Source of the DNA: JACPYF01 sp947085845
GTDB taxonomy: Bacteria; Patescibacteriota; Saccharimonadia; Saccharimonadales; Saccharimonadaceae
DNA: 64,000 bases
Assembly (NCBI GenBank): GCA_947085845.1
Contig: CAMTXO010000002.1
Coordinates: forward strand, 310,001-374,000
Direction of reading: 5' to 3'
Shown: positions 23,841 to 32,636 of the stretch, in pieces
Numbering within the stretch: position 1 is the first letter of the stretch
Layout of the letters: every line of letters starts with the position of its first letter
Position numbers and translations under genes: made by a program
Notes under the pieces: generated by a model
Told to the model about the DNA's origin: nothing
What the model saw: the letters and a program-made list of their open reading frames with translations, nothing else
The model's database searches: none

Positions 23841-25355
23841 TTATTTTGCGAATTCAGTTGCCCTAGTTTCACGAATAACATTTACTTTGATTGTACCTGG
23901 ATAGTTCATAGTACTCTCTATCTTCGTCGCAATATCTCGTGCGAGTTTGATGCTGGAAAGATCATCAATTTTCTCGGGTTTTACGATTACACGTACTTCA
24001 CGACCTGCAGAAATCGCGTAGGCTTTATCGATACCGTCAAAGCTGGTTGCAACGTTTTCGAGATCTTTCATACGCTCGACAAAGTTTTCAGCAGAGATAT
24101 TACGTGCACCAGGACGAGCAGCGCTCATAGCGTCGACGATACGAACCACTATGGCTTCTGGTGTTGTAGCCTCGATATCATCGTGGTGAGCTTTGATAGC
24201 GTGGGCGATTTCTTTTGATAGGCCGTATTTTTCAGCTAGCTCTGCACCAATATGGTGGTGCTTGCCTTCGATACGGTGTGATACTGCTTTACCAATATCG
24301 TGTAGCAATGTTGCGGTTTTAACTGTACGTACGTCTGCGCCAATTTCTTCGGCAATCATACCTGCAATTTGAGTCATTTCAGTTGAATGTTTTAGTACGT
24401 TCTGACCATAACTAGTACGGAATTTTAACTCACCCAATAGGCGGATGAGCTCTTTTGGAATACCAACAACGCCAACTTCCCTGGCAGCATCTTCACCAGC
24501 TCGATCGACGTCTTTATCGATTTGCTTTTTGGCTTTTTCAACAACTTCTTCGATTTTTGCTGGGTGTACACGACCATCTTTCATGAGCATTTCTAAACTC
24601 AATCTAGCAACCTGCCGGCGCACTGGGTCAAAGCTCGAAAGTACTACCATACCTGGCGTGTCGTCGACCATAAAATCAACGCCGGTGGCACGTTGCAAGG
24701 CTTGGATGTTACGGCCTTCTTTACCAATAATACGACCTTTCATATCGTCGTCGGTCAGTTTAATTGCAGTAACTGTTCGCTCGGCAGTTACTTCACTAGC
24801 CATACGCTCCATGGCACTCAGTATTGCTGTTTGCGCTCTTTCCTCTGCTTGTGCTTCGGCATCTTGCTGCAACTTATTTACTAAGCCTACAAGATCATGT
24901 TTAATGTCTTTTTCGGTCATTTTTAGTAGGTGTTCACCTGCTTCCTTTTTAGTCAGCTTGGCAATCTTTTCCAATTTTTCTTGCTGCTTGGTACGAATAT
25001 CACGGATCTCGTTTTTTAGACTTTCCACTTCGTCCTCGGACTTGCGTAGCTTTTCATTTCGCTTGTCTAGTTCATCGAGTTTTTTATCCAGATTAGTTTC
25101 TCGCTCGGCAATGCGATCTTCAATCTTTTGCTGGTCTTTGCGGCGCTGACTGGCATCTTTTGCTGCATCGTCGGTAACTTTCAGAGCTTCTTCTTTTGCC
25201 TTTAAAACTATGTCGCTGGCTTTAATTTTTGCATTGGCTATTTCTTTTTCGGCTTTGCTTTTAGAATTTTTGTTCTTAGATTGGTTGTAACCAAAGTATC
25301 CACCGGCACCAACACCAACACCGATCAAAGCAAATACAATTTCTAAAATGTACAT
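23841..25355 (-). CDS. rny: Ribonuclease Y
   Basis: A 504-residue endoribonuclease with the standard architecture: N-terminal membrane anchor (residues 3-23), a long charged coiled coil (~30-190), a KH domain ('GRIIGKEGRNIQALQRATGV', ~209-228) and an HD domain ('LKHSTEMTQIAGMIAEEIGA' then 'ATLLHDIGKAV'). It begins bulk mRNA decay at the membrane. The start has GAAGG upstream. It heads an operon with the HIT and membrane-protein genes and has a long untranslated leader. Confidence 0.95.
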   Translation of the reverse strand: MYILEIVFALIGVGVGAGGYFGYNQSKNKNSKSKAEKEIANAKIKASDIVLKAKEEALKVTDDAAKDASQRRKDQQKIEDRIAERETNLDKKLDELDKRNEKLRKSEDEVESLKNEIRDIRTKQQEKLEKIAKLTKKEAGEHLLKMTEKDIKHDLVGLVNKLQQDAEAQAEERAQTAILSAMERMASEVTAERTVTAIKLTDDDMKGRIIGKEGRNIQALQRATGVDFMVDDTPGMVVLSSFDPVRRQVARLSLEMLMKDGRVHPAKIEEVVEKAKKQIDKDVDRAGEDAAREVGVVGIPKELIRLLGELKFRTSYGQNVLKHSTEMTQIAGMIAEEIGADVRTVKTATLLHDIGKAVSHRIEGKHHHIGAELAEKYGLSKEIAHAIKAHHDDIEATTPEAIVVRIVDAMSAARPGARNISAENFVERMKDLENVATSFDGIDKAYAISAGREVRVIVKPEKIDDLSSIKLARDIATKIESTMNYPGTIKVNVIRETRATEFAK

Positions 25356-25607
25356 ATCAAACCTTCCCTTCTTGTCTCAAGGAGTAACGTCCATGCAGAA
25401 AAAACTAAAGATCAGTCGCTTTAGAGGTGAAGGTCCAGACTATTATCAGTTATCAATTTACTCACATTTTCTCGCATTTTCGTCTACTCACAGAAACTTA
25501 TTTTCATGAATTACTAACAGTATTATTGTAGTACTTTTTTAGTAGATCTGGCAATAGAGAAAATAGGCTCAATGCTTGTACTGTAAATAAAAATGATCGA
25601 GATATTA
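25356..25607 (-). promoter_or_regulatory. Long 5' leader of rny
   Basis: About 250 bp with no gene. On the minus strand a TACAAT at 25521-25516 could be the -10 box, implying a leader of about 150 nt. The leader contains two copies of TGTGAGTA about 27 bp apart (near 25491 and 25464) and ends in the ribosome site GAAGGGAAGG. RNase E and RNase Y genes in other bacteria can autoregulate through leaders; that this one does is only an idea. Confidence 0.35.
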
Positions 25608-25895
25608 TTAATATTGTAAATTAACGGACAAATTGTAGGATATTATCATTAGTATACTTGCACATACTGATGCAAAAAAGATTAAAAGCCATATTAATTT
25701 AAACCACTTTGAACTCTTTATTATTAAAAAGATTGCGATAATCATTATCAAAACTAGCATTAGGCTGTAATGTAAATACAAACTCTCTTTTATATAACCC
25801 CCGAGCCAGCTGAATATCCAAAATAATACTAAAATAGTTTCCAGTATTAGTATTACAAATAGGGTGTTTGGTGATTTTTCTTTGATCTTATTCAC
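25608..25895 (-). CDS. Small membrane protein, duplicated family
   Basis: A 95-residue protein with three predicted membrane helices. It is a paralogue of the next gene: both have 'FWIFSW/FWFISW' in the first helix, matching loop positions, and a final helix rich in I, L and S. It starts with GTG at 25895 behind AAGGAAGAT. Function unknown. Confidence 0.6.
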   Translation of the reverse strand: MNKIKEKSPNTLFVILILETILVLFWIFSWLGGYIKESLYLHYSLMLVLIMIIAIFLIIKSSKWFKLIWLLIFFASVCASILMIISYNLSVNLQY

Positions 25896-25919
25896 ATCTT
25901 CCTTAGTATGATGATGCTA

Positions 25920-26201
25920 CTATACACCAAAGCCATTACTACTGAAACGATAAATCACCATGAGCAACAAGGCTATTAATATAGCCGTAATTGCCCAAAC
26001 TATTTTTAGTATTTTTCTTGTCTTAAAAATAAATAATATGGAACTTGCTAGTATAACCACTAAAAGAGTTACGTAAAAGCCGTAGTTTAAATTGTCTATC
26101 AGGCCAATGTACCAACTTATAAACCAAAATAGGATCATTAGCCCAGCCAGATATTGTCCGGTGTATATTATTCTATTTTTTCTTAAGCTTTTTTTACTCA
26201 C
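25920..26201 (-). CDS. Small membrane protein, duplicated family
   Basis: A 93-residue, three-helix membrane protein paralogous to the 25608 gene. Its start region is remarkable: GGAGAAGGATGTGAGTAA, which serves as ribosome site plus GTG start, is part of a 41-bp segment identical to the 3' end of the SGNH hydrolase gene at 27440-27480. The gene therefore carries a relic of that gene's tail as its translation signal, showing that it arose by copying a unit from next to the hydrolase. Function unknown. Confidence 0.65.
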   Translation of the reverse strand: MSKKSLRKNRIIYTGQYLAGLMILFWFISWYIGLIDNLNYGFYVTLLVVILASSILFIFKTRKILKIVWAITAILIALLLMVIYRFSSNGFGV

Positions 26202-26234
26202 ATCCTTCTCCTTCTGGTATGTTTACTTTCTTTA
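26194..26234. repeat. 41-bp copy of the SGNH-gene 3' end
   Basis: Positions 26194-26234 are identical to 27440-27480. In the latter they encode the last residues of the hydrolase (ending PEGEGCE-stop) and the start of the following small gene; here the hydrolase codons are no longer attached to any frame. Confidence 0.85.
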
Positions 26235-26270
26235 CTGATTATAGGTACTGAAGTGTGATATATTATCATT

Positions 26271-26570
26271 ATGAAGAAATCTAGACTGAAGTATATCATC
26301 ATCTCCTCTCTTAGTGCTCAGATTATTTCTTATATCCTAGCAATTAATATAATTAATAATACAAAGGGGGCTAGCGATTTTTCTGGAATTGGAGCTTTGA
26401 TTCCAATATCAATATTTGCTTTGCTTGGCTTAATAAATATTATTTTGACTATTATTTACTTTCTGAAAGGCAGGAGGGTTAGGGTAAAAGATCTACCACT
26501 TGTATTACTGTTCCTTGCTAACCTTATCTTATTTTTTAGCTACAATATGATTACCCAAGCTATATTGTAA
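26271..26570 (+). CDS. Small membrane protein
   Basis: A 99-residue protein with three membrane helices ('IIISSLSAQIISYILAINII', 'ALIPISIFALLGLINIILTI', 'LPLVLLFLANLILFFSY') and a basic loop 'KGRRVRVKD'. It lies in opposite orientation to its neighbours. TATATT at 26259-26264 is six bases before the ATG. Not recognised. Confidence 0.6.
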   Translation: MKKSRLKYIIISSLSAQIISYILAINIINNTKGASDFSGIGALIPISIFALLGLINIILTIIYFLKGRRVRVKDLPLVLLFLANLILFFSYNMITQAIL

Positions 26571-26609
26571 TTTATTAATCATAACTGTAGTTGAAGCTTA
26601 CTTTCGTTT

Positions 26610-26924
26610 TTAGTGAACTGACATAAAAAAATATAAAGTTAGTAAATAAGGTGATAAACTATAAAAAACTACTATTAAATTTAATGGCATTAAAATAGTA
26701 CTTTTCTTAGATTTATTTCTAGTGAAGTAGCAGAGACTTAGAAGTGTATTTAAAATGATTATGTAGATGATTAATGGCGTTAGCACTAGAGATAATAAGA
26801 AATTAAAATCTCCCCCGTTACTGCCGGTGAATAAGTATAAGAATACTAGTAATATTAAAACGGTAAGAATACTGGTCAATATGATGTTTGTTTTTGCTTT
26901 GTATAATATATCAAAACTTTTCAT
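26610..26924 (-). CDS. Small membrane protein
   Basis: A 104-residue protein with three predicted membrane helices and a basic loop 'TRNKSKKST'. Not recognised, and not obviously similar to the pair at 25.6-26.2 kb beyond composition. It lies just downstream (on the minus strand) of a decayed copy of the hydrolase tail, suggesting that it too came from a duplicated unit. Confidence 0.55.
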   Translation of the reverse strand: MKSFDILYKAKTNIILTSILTVLILLVFLYLFTGSNGGDFNFLLSLVLTPLIIYIIILNTLLSLCYFTRNKSKKSTILMPLNLIVVFYSLSPYLLTLYFFMSVH

Positions 26925-26979
26925 ACGTGTTTGTTCCTCATAGATTTTATATCAACATGAATGGCCACTAGGTAATGAT

Positions 26980-27100
26980 ACTTTCTTTAGTTTTCTATCT
27001 TGGTTGTTCGAGGCTATGGTATTGGTGTTTTGTGGTTGTAGGGCGATGCATCTAGTAGTCACAACTTCTTTTTTGTTAGTAGTACTTTTGTGAGTGGGAT
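26980..27100 (-). pseudogene. Decayed copy of the SGNH-gene 3' end
   Basis: Positions 26980-27050 align with 27471-27540, the last codons of the hydrolase gene: the first 23 bases are identical and the rest match at most positions with a 1-bp gap, continuing more weakly to about 27100. No open frame remains. It is a second relic of duplication at this locus. Confidence 0.6.
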
Positions 27101-27123
27101 TTACTGAAATTTAATACTAGTGT

Positions 27124-27447
27124 TTAAAAGATGCTGTTCCAACCCCCTGCTGTGCTGAAAAAGAACGTAATTACAAATAGTGCGATAATATTAATGATCG
27201 TTAGTAATATTCCTAAAAATCTGAATTTATCTTTGGTATTTATTGTTAAGAATACAGAGAAAACTACTAACAATAAGAAATATACTGAAAAGATCCATGA
27301 AGATCTGAAGAAAACACCCAAATCCCAAATGTTTATTTTACTATTAACATTACTCGTATATAAAATTATCCCAAATGTTGCCAAAGCAAATATTGTGACT
27401 AAACTTAACCACCAGGTAGTTTTTTTTTCTAATCTTTCCTTACTCAC
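27124..27447 (-). CDS. Small membrane protein coupled to SGNH hydrolase
   Basis: A 107-residue protein with three or four membrane helices. Its GTG start overlaps the final codons of the hydrolase gene, whose own sequence GGAGAAGGA acts as ribosome site, so translation is coupled. It could be an immunity-like, anchoring or accessory protein for the hydrolase; this is inferred only from coupling. Confidence 0.65.
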   Translation of the reverse strand: MSKERLEKKTTWWLSLVTIFALATFGIILYTSNVNSKINIWDLGVFFRSSWIFSVYFLLLVVFSVFLTINTKDKFRFLGILLTIINIIALFVITFFFSTAGGWNSIF

Positions 27448-30400
27448 ATCCTTCTCCTTCTGGTATGTTTACTTTCTTTAGTTTTCTATCTTGATTATTG
27501 ATAGTGATGACATTGGTATTTTGTGGCTGTAGGGCAATACAAGTGATGATGGTTTTACCTTTGTTGTTGGTCTTGGTATGAAGAGCTAGTACGGTAGGAA
27601 CTCTTTTACCTTCTTCATTAGTAACCATAACTAGTTTAACAAACTTTGCTTTGGTAGCATCATCGTGGCTGGTAGCGAGAATATTCCAGGCATTAGTATG
27701 GGGATAATCAGAGATGTCTAGCTGAGCTTCGGCGGCAACTGAACTACGTTCGATATAAATGGAACTAGGGTCTTCATTATTAGACGCAATACCATTACGA
27801 GCTCTATATAGTGTTTGTTGATTGTCTGGAGTCCCATCATTATCTACATCATTACTTGCTGGTTCTGATCGACATGTATTGGTATTTTTTGTTTCTGTTT
27901 TCAATTTGCGAAGTTTATTTTGCTTTACAACTTTAAGCGTACGAGGAGTAAATTGCACACAACCATTGTAATTTGTGCGAACACTAACGTGAGGCACTTT
28001 GTTATCATCTATCCAGAAATGAGCTGGTGTACCTGAATTTTTGTCAGTAGTACTTTGCGCAACTACAGCCCATCCATCACCATCTTGGTCATAGTCGCCT
28101 GATATATTAGTGATATTCGTTGCGTTTATATTTCGCTCAATGTATATACGGTTTGGATCTTCGTTTTTATCTTCACTGCCATTCCTTACACGATATGGCT
28201 TATTATCTTCTATTTCTGGATCACACATGTCATCAATGTTATCCAGGTCTTCGTCCTGACCTATTGGTTCTATAAACATACAACTATCGTGACTATCTAG
28301 TATTCCATCATCATCTATATCATCTGGGTTACTACTTTTAACAAGAATAGTCTGGTACAACTCAACTGGCTCGCCAGAATAGCTAGAACCAGAAAGAACT
28401 AGGGTATGGTGTCCAGCTGATACTGATTCAGGGATTGTTAATGTCATATCTAAACCACCGTCAGAGTTTGCCGACACCTCGCCTAAATTCGTTGGAGTAG
28501 AATGTATGGTCGCTTTTACATTACTATTTGGATCAAAAGTAACTTCGTCTAGACTAATGTCGAAGGCTTGTGTTTTAGTTTGTTCTTCGGTAGTCATGTG
28601 AGTATACTTACTTTTGTCAGCGGACGGATGAAGCTGCATTGAAAGACTAAAATAATCAGGAATTGGCGGTTGACCTATGGATGCGTCTGGATCGGCTGTG
28701 TCATAGTCGATAGGGTTGCTGTTAATGAAATAGCCTTGAACTTTCTCAGCAATTTTTTGATGGCCTTGTGCGTTTGGATGAAAGGTTAGACCATATCTTG
28801 CTCTTTCAAAATTAATATCTTGTAAGCCTGTTACATACTCGCCGCCTACATCACATATTCTCCCCCCACCTAGACTATTGTAAATATCGATAAAATTAAC
28901 TCCAATACTTTGACTAGCATGTTTAATAACAGTATTCATATATTTAATAGACTCGTCAACTAACTCTTTCTCGTCTGGCTTAAGATGTCCATCATCAAAA
29001 CCACATGACCTCATCTCATCAGGATTGATAAAAGATGGGTAATTTAGTACATATATTTTTGTACTCGGAGAAGCTTCATGTATTTCTTTATAGAGTTTTA
29101 TTAAGTTATTAAATTGATTTTTTATTTCATAGCCTAGTTTCGCTCTACTTTCAAGATCATCTGCATATTTACAAATGTCTGATGCTTCAGCGCATACTTT
29201 TATTTTCGTACCAAAATCAACATCATTACCACCAATTGTTAGGGTTATTACTTTTGGCTTGTACTTTTTCACGAACCTTATTTGCTCAATACGTCCTGGT
29301 ACGAATTCAGCCAGAGCGTCTGCCTGCCACCGCAATCTATCTGCGGCTCCTAGCGCTTTTAGCCTATCACTCTGACCTATATATTTACTCGTATACCTGA
29401 CGTCTTTTGTAACTGCGCCTGAACATGCAATAGACTGCATTTTATCTAATTCTATGTTGTAATTATCTCGCAAAAAGAAAGGGTATGATCTTGAGCTAAT
29501 ATGACAGGTTTCAACTGGCATACCGTTTCCACCCAAATCATTTGTTCGTGGCAGGTAGTAGGTATGACCATTTTCTTTCTTTCCTAAATCTCCTTCGCCA
29601 CTACTAAAAGAGTCCCCGAGTGCGAGATAGTCGAGCTGATCTGGATTATACCCAAAGACTACTACCCTCGCCCTCTTCACACTTTGCGATGTTTGCTGCT
29701 CTTTTATGTAAAAGGTGAGTTCGCCACCTTCGGAATCAAATGCTGGTTTATGTATACTGAAATAACCATTTGGATACTGCTGGTCGACAATTGCATTCAG
29801 TTGTCTACTTGGGCAGGAGTTAGACATTTCAGAACTCATGGTAGAATCTACAGTTCCTCCACATCCACCGTCTATATCATAGGCAATAAATGTAGTATTG
29901 GCACCCGTTATAGCAATGTGAGAGCCGTCATCACTAATAGCCATCTCCATCCTAGGATCAAGTCCAACACCATACCTGCCTGTATAGCCAGAGATTTGTT
30001 TCATTGCCATAGTCTCTCTATCTAGCCGCACTATCCCTCTACCGATGATTTCCATAACTAACCATCGACCATTATCAGATGCGTCAACTCTATTAACACG
30101 CAATGGCTGGTTGTTGTCGGGATAGCGTAGGATTTTTATTTTTGAATCATCATATGTATAAGTTGTACCTGCAGTAAAGCTAAATTCTCTATGGAGATTT
30201 CTGATAAAATCTTTGTAAATATACAGATCACCTCCCCATGGACAGCCAGCACAGCCGTGTTTGTAAAGTAGGTCACCCTCAACGGACAGGTCAAGTGGCA
30301 TAGGGCTGTATGAAACATTTTCTACCTTGTACATTTTACTGTCGCTACCAATACCAACTACAAGTTTGTTTTCTGTGTATGCGTTCCACATGCCAGAATT

Positions 30401-30703
30401 GTGAGTTTTTTGGTAATAACCATAACGAAAGTTATCTTTTTGATACACGCAAATTTGAGTTGGTTGCGCGTCAGGAGATACAAGAACCTGCTGATTGATG
30501 CAGTTTTTCGCATCTAGATCTGAGGTTGGGATTGAATATCCGCTGTCAGAATATATAGGGTTTTCACTAGTCCAAGAAAGCTGATCTGCTTTGACGCTAT
30601 TTTGAAAAAGCTGGATTGAAGCCATAGAAATTGCGAGCAGTAAAAAAATACGTAGGAAAGCGCTTTTTCCCACCAAGCTTTTACGCTTTTTTAAACCTCG
30701 CAT
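27440..30703 (-). CDS. Large secreted SGNH-family hydrolase
   Basis: A 1087-residue exported protein. Signal peptide at ~18-38; residues ~40-340 form a strand-rich, possibly beta-propeller region with 'SDDGSHIAITGA'. An SGNH/GDSL esterase domain follows (~355-640): 'YLALGDSFSSGEGD' with the nucleophilic Ser, 'LTIGGNDVDFG' (block III), and 'FHPNAQGHQKIAE' with catalytic His. Behind it come an Ig-like segment and thrombospondin-type-3-like acidic repeats ('DIDDDGILDSHDSC') likely to bind calcium, then two further modules with 'YRARNG' and 'IYIERS' repeats. It probably deacylates or deacetylates surface glycans or lipids of the cell or its host. Confidence 0.85.
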   Translation of the reverse strand: MRGLKKRKSLVGKSAFLRIFLLLAISMASIQLFQNSVKADQLSWTSENPIYSDSGYSIPTSDLDAKNCINQQVLVSPDAQPTQICVYQKDNFRYGYYQKTHNSGMWNAYTENKLVVGIGSDSKMYKVENVSYSPMPLDLSVEGDLLYKHGCAGCPWGGDLYIYKDFIRNLHREFSFTAGTTYTYDDSKIKILRYPDNNQPLRVNRVDASDNGRWLVMEIIGRGIVRLDRETMAMKQISGYTGRYGVGLDPRMEMAISDDGSHIAITGANTTFIAYDIDGGCGGTVDSTMSSEMSNSCPSRQLNAIVDQQYPNGYFSIHKPAFDSEGGELTFYIKEQQTSQSVKRARVVVFGYNPDQLDYLALGDSFSSGEGDLGKKENGHTYYLPRTNDLGGNGMPVETCHISSRSYPFFLRDNYNIELDKMQSIACSGAVTKDVRYTSKYIGQSDRLKALGAADRLRWQADALAEFVPGRIEQIRFVKKYKPKVITLTIGGNDVDFGTKIKVCAEASDICKYADDLESRAKLGYEIKNQFNNLIKLYKEIHEASPSTKIYVLNYPSFINPDEMRSCGFDDGHLKPDEKELVDESIKYMNTVIKHASQSIGVNFIDIYNSLGGGRICDVGGEYVTGLQDINFERARYGLTFHPNAQGHQKIAEKVQGYFINSNPIDYDTADPDASIGQPPIPDYFSLSMQLHPSADKSKYTHMTTEEQTKTQAFDISLDEVTFDPNSNVKATIHSTPTNLGEVSANSDGGLDMTLTIPESVSAGHHTLVLSGSSYSGEPVELYQTILVKSSNPDDIDDDGILDSHDSCMFIEPIGQDEDLDNIDDMCDPEIEDNKPYRVRNGSEDKNEDPNRIYIERNINATNITNISGDYDQDGDGWAVVAQSTTDKNSGTPAHFWIDDNKVPHVSVRTNYNGCVQFTPRTLKVVKQNKLRKLKTETKNTNTCRSEPASNDVDNDGTPDNQQTLYRARNGIASNNEDPSSIYIERSSVAAEAQLDISDYPHTNAWNILATSHDDATKAKFVKLVMVTNEEGKRVPTVLALHTKTNNKGKTIITCIALQPQNTNVITINNQDRKLKKVNIPEGEGCE

Positions 30704-30732
30704 AGTACAGTAAGCTTAATATATTATGTAAT

Positions 30733-31716
30733 TCAGGGCAATACTAGGTGATTTTCTTCTAGATCACTACCTAGTTTGGCGAAACGTTCTTTCCAAGATT
30801 TGATAGCTCGTGGTGAGGCGCAACTAAGATGGCCGCCGCCTTTTATCAATTCGACTTCCATATTTGGAAACTCGGCAAATAGTTTTTGCCAATTTTCGCC
30901 TTGGCTCATAACATCGCCGCTAAAAGCAGTTACGTAGCCCTGTGTATCAACCGGCATATAGCGAACTGCCTCTCCGGCGACACCACTAGTTAGCTCTGGC
31001 ATTGCCGCAAGATGATTTACCCACCGTTTTGGGTTAACACTAAATGTTGTTGGATAATGCTGCAGCGTACGAAATGGAAAATCTAGAAGATGGCGTATAG
31101 TTTTTGCCTCAGAAACTGGCATTAATGCATGTTTGCCGATACTACCCACCGTTAGGCTTTTTGGATAGCAAGGAACAACATAATCACCATACACAACTTC
31201 TCGCCCATCATCACCAGCTAGCGCCGTAAGTAAGAGGCCTATCATAGCTGCTCGAGACACTCCGGTAGCAATGAGCTTTTCAGGATCACGATTGTGCTTC
31301 ATTGCAGTTAGCTCATTTATCTCTAGTTGGTTGTGGGCACTTTTACCCAGATCTGGCTTGAGCTCTACATTGCGCTCGGCACTAACGAGATCAACAGGAA
31401 AGCCAAGCTTTGCAAGCGTTAAAGCCATATGTACGTTGTAGCCTGCAGGCTCCGTCAGCCACGGCACGGTCATCGTTACCGCAATGTCGGTCACTCGGTG
31501 ATGAGGGTTGAATGATTTTACGGTATAATCCAGACCGTCTTGCATGATAACTTGTCGACTGACCATTCTACCTAGGTCGTCACTAATTTCGCCTAGCTGT
31601 CGGACTTTTTTTATAGTGTTTTTCTCATACCCTTCTGGCAATAAAAAAGCCTCGACATAGCGAGGCTCGGGACTGTCCAATGCAGCCACTGCTTCCGGGG
31701 CAGCTAGGGTACTCAT
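30733..31716 (-). CDS. Alpha/beta-hydrolase-fold protein
   Basis: A 327-residue protein of apparent alpha/beta-hydrolase fold: nucleophile elbow 'ATGVSRAAMIGLLLTAL' (~residue 150, G-x-S-R-A) and a late histidine in 'IKGGGHLSCASP' (~300), with an acid candidate in 'AFSGDVMSQG'. No signal peptide, so cytoplasmic. The substrate is unknown. It precedes the SGNH gene on the same strand by 29 bp. Confidence 0.7.
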   Translation of the reverse strand: MSTLAAPEAVAALDSPEPRYVEAFLLPEGYEKNTIKKVRQLGEISDDLGRMVSRQVIMQDGLDYTVKSFNPHHRVTDIAVTMTVPWLTEPAGYNVHMALTLAKLGFPVDLVSAERNVELKPDLGKSAHNQLEINELTAMKHNRDPEKLIATGVSRAAMIGLLLTALAGDDGREVVYGDYVVPCYPKSLTVGSIGKHALMPVSEAKTIRHLLDFPFRTLQHYPTTFSVNPKRWVNHLAAMPELTSGVAGEAVRYMPVDTQGYVTAFSGDVMSQGENWQKLFAEFPNMEVELIKGGGHLSCASPRAIKSWKERFAKLGSDLEENHLVLP

Positions 31717-31763
31717 GATAGTTCAAATAATAAAACACCGCCCCAATTTTGTAAAGGTTGTGG

Positions 31764-32153
31764 TTATTTTTTTGGCTGTGTTATATGAGGTGGCATACCG
31801 TATTCGGGCAAGACAATAGAATCGATATTATTTTTGTTGAGACGATCTGTACCTTTCGCTAACCAGTCGTCACCGATCTCACCGACAATGGGTATTTCTA
31901 AGCTATCGGCCAGTGTGTTAAATACAGTAATGCCAATCCTCAACCCTGTAAAACTACCTGGACCGCGAAAAATCACTAACCCGGTCAAATTCTGAAATGT
32001 CAGGTTGTTTTCAGACAGAAATGTTTCTAGTTGTTCTAAAAGCTCTAGGGCAAGGCGTCTTTCGGCTAGCCATGTTTTGTGTACAATTTTAGACTCTTCT
32101 CTAATAAGAAACATTTTGCATTCTGGTGTTGAAGTGTCGATTGCTAATATCAC
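31764..32153 (-). CDS. tsaB: TsaB-like protein, shortened
   Basis: A 129-residue protein equal to the N-terminal ASKHA half of TsaB/YeaZ: 'MILAIDTSTPECKMFL' and 'LVIFRGPGSFTGLRIGI' are diagnostic. Typical TsaB has about 220-230 residues; the C-terminal lobe is missing and replaced by a short tail. TsaB scaffolds TsaD and TsaE in synthesis of the t6A modification of tRNA. It starts with GTG, overlapping the tsaE stop (GTGA). Whether the short form still dimerises with TsaD is unclear. Confidence 0.85.
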   Translation of the reverse strand: MILAIDTSTPECKMFLIREESKIVHKTWLAERRLALELLEQLETFLSENNLTFQNLTGLVIFRGPGSFTGLRIGITVFNTLADSLEIPIVGEIGDDWLAKGTDRLNKNNIDSIVLPEYGMPPHITQPKK

Positions 32154-32572
32154 AGTTCTATCCCTTCTACATCTACCTGTCGCTCCTCTTCGCTTAGCGG
32201 GGTGATACGAATTGTTATGTGGTTTTCTGGCAAAATGCCTTTGATACTATCCCCCCATTCAACCACAGTCACGGTGTTTTTAGTGTTCAGCGACTCTTCA
32301 AAATCGAAGACAACTAGCCCTGGATCTTGTAAACGATAAAAGTCATAGTGATGTAAGTCTTTTTCACTCCCATCGTATTTGCAAAAAATAGTGTAGCTCG
32401 GGCTTTGAATGGTTTCTTCTACACCCAGGCCTTTGCCGATGCCTTTTACAAGGGTGGTTTTGCCGGCACCGACATCTCCAACAAGCTCAATGACCGACCC
32501 GCTGGGTAGTTTTTTGGCAAGTTTTTCACCGAAATCTTGCATGTCTTTTGTTGAGCTAATATTTTGTTTCAT
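32150..32572 (-). CDS. tsaE: tRNA t6A biosynthesis ATPase TsaE
   Basis: A 140-residue ATPase with Walker A 'VGDVGAGKTTLVKGIGKGLG', 'SPSYTIFCKYD' (conserved Ser/Thr), 'HYDFYRLQDP' and the Walker-B-like 'VTVVEWGD'. It supports the TsaB-TsaD complex in making t6A. The true start is ATG 32572: minus-strand TATAAT at 32584-32579 lies six bases before it. A longer in-frame reading runs into the divergent pilB gene and is spurious. Confidence 0.93.
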   Translation of the reverse strand: MKQNISSTKDMQDFGEKLAKKLPSGSVIELVGDVGAGKTTLVKGIGKGLGVEETIQSPSYTIFCKYDGSEKDLHHYDFYRLQDPGLVVFDFEESLNTKNTVTVVEWGDSIKGILPENHITIRITPLSEEERQVDVEGIEL

Positions 32573-32578
32573 TATTCC

Positions 32579-32619
32579 ATTATAGAACACTAGTAAAACG
32601 TCTCGCTTACGGTTATAAT
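32579..32619. promoter_or_regulatory. Divergent tsaE / pilB promoters
   Basis: Minus-strand TATAAT at 32584-32579 serves tsaE (leaderless, gap 6). Plus-strand TATAAT at 32614-32619 is 17 bases before the pilB ATG and should give a leader of about ten bases with no Shine-Dalgarno. Confidence 0.55.
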
Positions 32620-32636
32620 TTATTGAGTAATACAAT

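Noticed and set aside
24445..25149. Long open frame antisense to RNase Y
   Set aside because: It is the Ser/Leu-rich mirror of a highly charged coiled-coil gene; no ribosome site or family match, and the sense strand encodes clear RNase Y.
25380..25460. Group I intron-like or riboswitch motif near GGTCCAGACT upstream of rny
   Set aside because: Only a short chance resemblance; no supporting pairings, and the region is better read as the rny leader on the other strand.
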